A DNA stretch of 64,000 nucleotides from Halobacteriales archaeon QS_6_71_20 (GTDB taxonomy: Archaea; Halobacteriota; Halobacteria; Halobacteriales; Haloferacaceae), in the NCBI GenBank assembly GCA_003020945.1, contig PXRU01000029.1, positions 47,106 to 111,105 of the forward strand, in the 5' to 3' direction. Position 1 is the stretch's first letter, and the number at the start of each line of letters is the position of its first letter. Shown one piece after another: positions 59,671 through 64,000 of the stretch. The notes beneath the pieces were generated by a model that was not told the origin of the DNA, searched no databases, and saw only the letters and a program-made list of their open reading frames with translations. The position numbers were made by a program, and so were the translations under genes.

Positions 59671-59758
59671 GTCGGCGTCCGTAGCCGAGGCGGGGGGATA
59701 TGGGTGTCGTTCGACGGACGCCCGCGGACGGGGTCGACGCTCGCCGAGGGGACCGTCC

Positions 59759-60112
59759 TCAGTACTCCTCGTACGTGAGGTTCATCAGCCACTGCGTGAA
59801 CGCGTCGGAGTTGGGGTCGATCTCCTCCTCGCCGATGAACGGCGAGAGCATGTCGCCGGCCATCAGCAGCGCGAAGTCGAGGTCCTTCGCGGTCGGGTGG
59901 AGGAAGTAGGTGTTGTGGCCGTCGTACACGGCCTCCTCGCGCTCGATGAGCCCCCGGCTCTCGAGCGTCTCCGCGATGCGGCTCCCCTTCCGGGAGGAGA
60001 CGTCCAGCTCCTTCCAGAAGTCGGACTGGTGGATGCCGCCCGTCTCCCGGACGAGTTCGAGCCCGGCGAAGTCGTCCTCGGAGAGGTCGGCTTCGGCGTC
60101 GGCAGCGCTCAT
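59759..60112 (-). CDS. Winged helix-turn-helix protein (haloarchaeal MarR/Lrs14-like)
   Basis: 117 residues from ATG 60112. LELVRETGGIHQSDFWKELD and VSSRKGSRIAETLESRGLIE form the HTH, and the wing holds REEAVYDGHNTYFLHP. A C-terminal helix (DFALLMAGDMLSPFIGEEEI) ends NLTYEEY. In the same frame the open reading extends upstream, but this ATG starts an acidic, normal N-terminus. Small single-domain regulators of this sort are abundant in haloarchaea; the target is unknown. Confidence 0.8.
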   Translation of the reverse strand: MSAADAEADLSEDDFAGLELVRETGGIHQSDFWKELDVSSRKGSRIAETLESRGLIEREEAVYDGHNTYFLHPTAKDLDFALLMAGDMLSPFIGEEEIDPNSDAFTQWLMNLTYEEY

Positions 60113-60175
60113 ACACGTGCCAACGGCACGGGTCCCGTTTATCCTTTCCATTCCGGTCGGCCGCACGCGCCGGTC

Positions 60176-60907
60176 TCACCCGTCGATCCCGACCGGCTCG
60201 AACGCCGTCTCACACGGCGGCCCGTCGGCGTACTCGTAGCGGGTCCCGTCGTCGCCGACGCGAAGCAGCGACGACGATACCGTCCCGAACCCGTCCCCGT
60301 GGACGCAGACGCCGAACTCGTGGTCGCCCAACGCCGCGCCCGCGCGGTCGAGCCACGCGTCGGCCGACTCCCCCGGCTCCGGGGCGAGATGCGCGCGCAG
60401 TCGACTGGCGTTGTGGCCCTGCTCGGGGCCGGCCGCGGGCCGGCCCGGGGGCTCGAAGTAGTCGCCGTCGTGACCGACGTTGACGACGACGTGGACGCCC
60501 GGCGACAGCGGCGTCACCGAGAGCCGGCCGTCCCACTCCAGCAGGATCGCCGCCGTCGCGTCCGCGAGCACGAGGTTGAAGCCGTCGTACTCGTGGTCGC
60601 GACACGACGCCTCGACGAGCCGCGCGGCCTCCTCCGCGGCGTCGGCATGCAGGCAGTCGTCGACGAGCAGGCCGCGGGAACGCTCGCCCGCGAGGCCGTC
60701 GACCCACCGGTTCGTGATCCCGACGAACAGCCCGTCGCGGGTGACGCCCATCCACGTGCCGCCGGCCTCGGCGTCGCGGGGCGCGATCACGCCCGGCTCG
60801 CGCTCCGCCGGCGGCTCCGACGGCCGGCCGTACGACTCGTCGCGGTTCGCCGCCACGGCGACCGGGGCACCGTCGAACGCCCGCCAGGCAAGCGTCAGCG
60901 TACACAT
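60176..60907 (-). CDS. NRDE family protein (TANGO2-like)
   Basis: 243 residues from ATG 60907. The N-terminus CTLTLAWRAFDGAPVAVAAN followed by RDES gives the NRDE motif with a potential N-terminal nucleophile Cys2. GTWMGVTRDGLFVGITNRWV near 55 and SRGLLVDDCLH are family segments. The family is related to N-terminal nucleophile hydrolases and to human TANGO2, recently linked to haem handling; the reaction is unproven. Length is close to the usual ~250. Confidence 0.87.
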   Translation of the reverse strand: MCTLTLAWRAFDGAPVAVAANRDESYGRPSEPPAEREPGVIAPRDAEAGGTWMGVTRDGLFVGITNRWVDGLAGERSRGLLVDDCLHADAAEEAARLVEASCRDHEYDGFNLVLADATAAILLEWDGRLSVTPLSPGVHVVVNVGHDGDYFEPPGRPAAGPEQGHNASRLRAHLAPEPGESADAWLDRAGAALGDHEFGVCVHGDGFGTVSSSLLRVGDDGTRYEYADGPPCETAFEPVGIDG

Positions 60908-60974
60908 GGTTTCGGGTAGCACACCGGCAGCAAAAGCGCCGGGGGTCACGGCTCCCGGAGCCGATCCGCCTCGG

Positions 60975-62201
60975 TCAGCCGACGAGCGTCTCGACCGCCC
61001 GGCGGACGGCCTCGGCGGCGTCGCGGACGCGGTCGACGCGGACGTACTCGCGCTCGCTGTGGGCGACCGCGCCGGCGTCGTCCGCGAGGTGGCCCGGGCC
61101 GAACACGACGGTCGGAGCCGGCGAGAAGTACGACGCCTCGGTCGCCGCGCCGAACGGGCGGACCTCGCCGTCCGCGTCGCCGCCGGCGGCCCGCGCGGCG
61201 TCGCGCGTCGCCGACACGAGGGGGTGATCGGGGTCAGTGTCGAACGCCTCCAGGAACGGGGTCGAGCGGTCCGCGAGGTCGAACGAGACGCCCACCTCGT
61301 CGGCGACGGCCTCGCGGACCGCGGCCGCGAGCGCCTCCCGGTACCCCTCGGCCGTCTCCGGCGGCACCGAGCGGCGGTCCAGCGTCAGCGTCGCCGCCGC
61401 GGGCACCTGATTGGTCGCCTCGCCGCCCGTCGCGCCGGTCGGCACCAGCGTCGGCGCGCCGAGCATCGGGTGGGCCGCCCGGTCGTCGTCGAAGCCGCGG
61501 ACCGCCGCGAGCGCGTCCTCCAGCGCGGCGACGGCGTTCACGCCCGAGGCCGGCTCGGCGGCGTGGGCCGCGGCGCCGGCGAGCGTCAGCGTCCCCTCGA
61601 ACCGGCCGCGCGCGGCGACGCAGACGTCGCAGTCGGTCGGCTCGCCGACGAGGTACAGGTCGCCGTCGACGGGGTCGACCGGCCCGTCCGGGTGGTCGGC
61701 GTCGCGGCCGCGGACGAGCGCGTCGGCGCCCGTCGACGCCGTCTCCTCGTCGGCGGTGACCGCGAGCGTGACCGCACCGCGGGCGGGCTCGACCGCGAGG
61801 AAGCCCGCGAGCAGCGCCGTGAGTGGTCCCTTCGCGTCGCAGGCGCCGCGGCCGCGGATCGCCTCGTTCCCCTCGGCGTCGACGGTCCGCTCGAACGCGA
61901 CGTGGGGCGGCACCGTGTCGATGTGGGTGTTGAGCACGAGGTGGGGGTCGGCGACCTCCCCGGGCGAGTCCGCCGAGTCGCCGTCCGTCTCCCCCGCTCC
62001 GGTGCCGCCGTCGGCGCGCCGCGTCGCGCGGACGGTTCCCGCGGCGTCGACGCGCGCCTCGACGCCGTGGTCCGCGAGGGTGTCGACGAGGAGCGTCCGC
62101 ATCGCGTCGGGCGACTCGTGGGAGGCGACCGGGACCGCCTCGGCGAGGAACGCGACCGGGTCGAACTCCGTCGCGGCGTCGCCTCCCCGTTCCCCGGTCA
62201 T
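60975..62201 (-). CDS. dapE: M20 family peptidase, probable succinyl-diaminopimelate desuccinylase
   Basis: 408 residues. The zinc enzyme motifs are VLNTHIDTVPPHVAFER near residue 93 (first His and Asp), IRGRGACDAKGPLTALLAGF near 115 (bridging Asp) and AVTADEETASTGADAL near 147 (Glu-Glu). The last metal-binding part is in FGAATEASYFSPAPTVVFGP and HSEREYV. M20 enzymes cut several amide bonds; overlap with dapF (ATGA) and the nearby lysA make a lysine-pathway desuccinylase or deacetylase the best guess. Confidence 0.85.
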   Translation of the reverse strand: MTGERGGDAATEFDPVAFLAEAVPVASHESPDAMRTLLVDTLADHGVEARVDAAGTVRATRRADGGTGAGETDGDSADSPGEVADPHLVLNTHIDTVPPHVAFERTVDAEGNEAIRGRGACDAKGPLTALLAGFLAVEPARGAVTLAVTADEETASTGADALVRGRDADHPDGPVDPVDGDLYLVGEPTDCDVCVAARGRFEGTLTLAGAAAHAAEPASGVNAVAALEDALAAVRGFDDDRAAHPMLGAPTLVPTGATGGEATNQVPAAATLTLDRRSVPPETAEGYREALAAAVREAVADEVGVSFDLADRSTPFLEAFDTDPDHPLVSATRDAARAAGGDADGEVRPFGAATEASYFSPAPTVVFGPGHLADDAGAVAHSEREYVRVDRVRDAAEAVRRAVETLVG

Positions 62202-63163
62202 CCGTCGACCCCCGGCACCGCGAGGTCGACGTCGAACTCCCGGGCGGCCGGCCCCGTCAGCGTCGCCGCCTCGCCGTCCGGAACGGCGATCCGCAGCGTT
62301 CCGCCCGGCGGCGAGACGGCGAACTCGGTCCGGTCGGTGCGGCCGAGCGCGCGGGCGACCGCGCCGACCGCGACGGCGCCGGTGCCGCAGGCGCGGGTCT
62401 CCCCCTCGACGCCGCGCTCGTACGTCCGCTGCGCGAAGCTGTCCGGTCCCGTGCGCGCCGCGAGCGTGACGTTCGCGCCGTCGGGGAAGACGTCAGCGTG
62501 TCGGACCGCCGGCGCGACCGCGTCGAGGTCGACCGCATCCACGTCCTCGACGAACGCGACGGCGTGGGGGACCCCGGTGTCGACCGCCGTCACCGTCAGC
62601 CCCCCTACGTCGGTCTCGATCAGCGGCTCCTCGCGGCCGTCGGCGAGGGGGACGTCGGCGGGCGCCAGGGAGGGGCGACCCATGTCGACCTCGACGGCGA
62701 CCGCGTCGGGGTCGGCCGCCGGCCCCTCGTCGACGACCGCCCGCCGGACGCCCGCCGGCGTGTCGAGGTCGATGACGCCCGCGCCCGTCCGCTCGCGGAC
62801 CCACGCCGCCGCACAGCGCGCCCCGTTGCCGCACATGGCGGCGACGGAGGCGTCCGGCTGGACGAGCGTCATCGTCGCCCGGGCGACCGACCCGGCGGCG
62901 TCGTCGTCCGTCGCGGCCGCGCCTCCGGCGTCCGTGACGTCCACGAACAGCACGCCGTCCGCGCCGGTTCGCTCCTCGCCGGCGACGCCCGTCTCGCGGT
63001 CGCAGTGGCGGACCGCGAACGCGCCGCGGTCCGGGACCGGCTCGTCGGCGTCGACGACGAGGAAGTCGTTGCCGGTGCCGTGGTACTTCGTCGCCGGGAC
63101 CGTACGGCCGCCCCCGGCGGCGGGTTCGGCGTCCCCGCCGGCCGACGGCTCGAACTCGCTCAT
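62198..63163 (-). CDS. dapF: Diaminopimelate epimerase
   Basis: 321 residues. Converts LL- to meso-diaminopimelate. YHGTGNDFLVVDADEP near residue 29, the first catalytic Cys in AAMCGNGARCAAAWVRE near 110, and the second in ETRACGTGAVAVGAVARAL near 270. VNVTLAAR-type segment FPDGANVTLAARTG agrees. A Gly/Ala/Glu-rich N-terminus of ~20 residues precedes the domain, and a charged insertion (AGGAAATDDDAAGSVAR) lies near residue 85. It overlaps both dapE and lysA by four bases, showing a tight operon. Confidence 0.93.
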   Translation of the reverse strand: MSEFEPSAGGDAEPAAGGGRTVPATKYHGTGNDFLVVDADEPVPDRGAFAVRHCDRETGVAGEERTGADGVLFVDVTDAGGAAATDDDAAGSVARATMTLVQPDASVAAMCGNGARCAAAWVRERTGAGVIDLDTPAGVRRAVVDEGPAADPDAVAVEVDMGRPSLAPADVPLADGREEPLIETDVGGLTVTAVDTGVPHAVAFVEDVDAVDLDAVAPAVRHADVFPDGANVTLAARTGPDSFAQRTYERGVEGETRACGTGAVAVGAVARALGRTDRTEFAVSPPGGTLRIAVPDGEAATLTGPAAREFDVDLAVPGVDG

Positions 63164-64000
63164 TCCTCGACCCCTCCACGCTCCAACCGGGCGACTCCCG
63201 CGAGCGTCTCCCGTTCGCGGAGGAGGGTTCCGTCGAGCGAGACCTCCGCGGGCCGTGGTCGGGAGTTGTACGTCGAGGCCATCTCGTAGCCGTACGCGCC
63301 GGCGTTGCCGACCGCCAGCAGGTCGCCGCGCTCGGGAACCGGGAGCTCGCGGGCGTCACAGAACGTGTCCCCCGTCTCGCAGATGGGGCCGGCGACCGTG
63401 ACGGGACCGACCTCCCTCCCGCGGTCGGCCGCCGGATCCGGCCCGGCTTCCGCCTCGGCGTCGAGGTTCCGGATCGCGTGGTGCGCGTCGTACATCGCCG
63501 GCCGCAGGAGGTCCGTCATCCCGGCGTCGACGCCGGCGACCGTGACCTCAGGCGTCGGCTTCGCCGTGTTGACCGTCGCGAGCAGCACCGCGGCGTCGGC
63601 GACGAGGTAACGGCCCGGCTCGACCGCGAGGGCGGCGTCGACGTCGCCGAGCGCCTCGCGGGTCGCCGCGGCGACAGCGTCGAGGTCGAGCGCGGGGTCG
63701 TCCTCCCGGTAGGGGACTCCGAGGCCGCCGCCGACGTTGACGTACTCCAGGTCGCCCGCCGACCGCGCGAGCTCGCCCAGTCGGGCGACGAGGTCGCGGT
63801 GGGCCGCCAGATCCGCCTCGTCGCGGATCCCCGACCCGGCGTGGGCGTGGACCCCGACCACGTCGAACCGCTCGCGCGCGTCGGCGAGGAGGACGGGCGC
63901 GCGGTCGGCCGGCACGCCGAACTTCGGGGCCGTGCCGGTGGTCACCTTCTCGTGGTGGCCGGCGCCGACGCCGGGGTTGACGCGGAGACACACGCGGCCG
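63160..64000 (-). CDS. lysA: Diaminopimelate decarboxylase, N-terminal part cut by window edge
   Basis: The last ~280 residues of a PLP-dependent decarboxylase of fold type III that makes lysine from meso-diaminopimelate. LRVNPGVGAGHHEKVTTGTA then PKFG (substrate-binding), VVGVHAHAGSGIRDEADLAA (His-Gly motif), YVNVGGGLGVPYREDDPALD, LAVEPGRYLVADAAVLLATV (PLP phosphate), GPICETGDTFCDARELPVPE with the active-site Cys-Glu-Ser-like CETGD, and LLAVGNAGAYGYEMASTYNS. The catalytic lysine at the N-terminus lies to the right of position 64000. It overlaps dapF by four bases. Confidence 0.94.
   Translation of the reverse strand, partial: GRVCLRVNPGVGAGHHEKVTTGTAPKFGVPADRAPVLLADARERFDVVGVHAHAGSGIRDEADLAAHRDLVARLGELARSAGDLEYVNVGGGLGVPYREDDPALDLDAVAAATREALGDVDAALAVEPGRYLVADAAVLLATVNTAKPTPEVTVAGVDAGMTDLLRPAMYDAHHAIRNLDAEAEAGPDPAADRGREVGPVTVAGPICETGDTFCDARELPVPERGDLLAVGNAGAYGYEMASTYNSRPRPAEVSLDGTLLRERETLAGVARLERGGVEE

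Overview
This 64 kb window comes from a haloarchaeon (class Halobacteria, possibly Haloferacales). The evidence is very GC-rich sequence, strongly acidic predicted proteins, archaeal machinery (TFB, proteasome alpha, RNase P proteins), several haloarchaeal fusion proteins (FolC-FolP, PurN-AICAR transformylase), GfcR beside a glucose dehydrogenase, mostly leaderless genes with a TATA-like box about 25-30 bp upstream, and a CRISPR repeat of the Haloferax type. The genes are chromosomal housekeeping genes. No rRNA or tRNA gene was recognised.

Layout. 1-3370: the older part of a large CRISPR array with 51 recognisable repeats plus one decayed repeat; the leader and any cas genes lie off the left edge. 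3.5-9.9 kb: a PHP phosphoesterase coupled to an asparagine-synthase-like protein, a Nudix hydrolase, TFB, a damaged gatC-gatA junction, and a membrane protein/winged-helix pair. 10-18 kb: an iron-uptake region with a Tat lipoprotein, a P19-like iron-binding lipoprotein, and an ABC importer whose two promoters share a DtxR-like inverted repeat. Two sites (13.5-13.9 and 19.2-19.3 kb) hold what look like decayed 3' ends of tnpB-type insertion elements, and the second sits against a truncated histidine kinase. 19.3-22.9 kb: an ABC exporter, a GYD protein and CoaBC.

23-31.2 kb: a nine-gene multisubunit cation/proton antiporter operon (E, F, G, DUF4040, B, C and three D-type subunits) with almost every junction overlapping, preceded by a perfect inverted repeat. 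31.2-34.6 kb: a purine phosphoribosyltransferase and small membrane proteins. 34.6-41.3 kb: a complete dipeptide/oligopeptide ABC importer on the minus strand. 41.5-46.6 kb: small regulators, a nucleotidyltransferase, Dph6 and a CysD-like protein without cysteine. 46.8-48.9 kb: a glutaredoxin and the gfcR-glucose dehydrogenase pair of the Entner-Doudoroff pathway.

49.2-54.5 kb: a minus-strand cluster linking folate synthesis (FolC-FolP), RNase P proteins (Rpp30, Pop5), a methyltransferase and proteasome alpha. 54.7-59.1 kb: a histidine kinase and the divergent purine genes purNH and purB. 59.1-64 kb: a Rieske protein, an HTH regulator, an NRDE protein and the overlapping lysine genes dapE-dapF-lysA, the last cut by the right edge.

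The observations most worth following up are: two nearly identical CRISPR spacers whose three differences are all synonymous on one strand; the switch of the crRNA handle base midway along the array; the gatC-gatA lesion; the shared iron box with a start-codon problem in the permease; the repeated tnpB-like relic hairpins; and a sulfate-adenylyltransferase-like protein that lacks cysteine.
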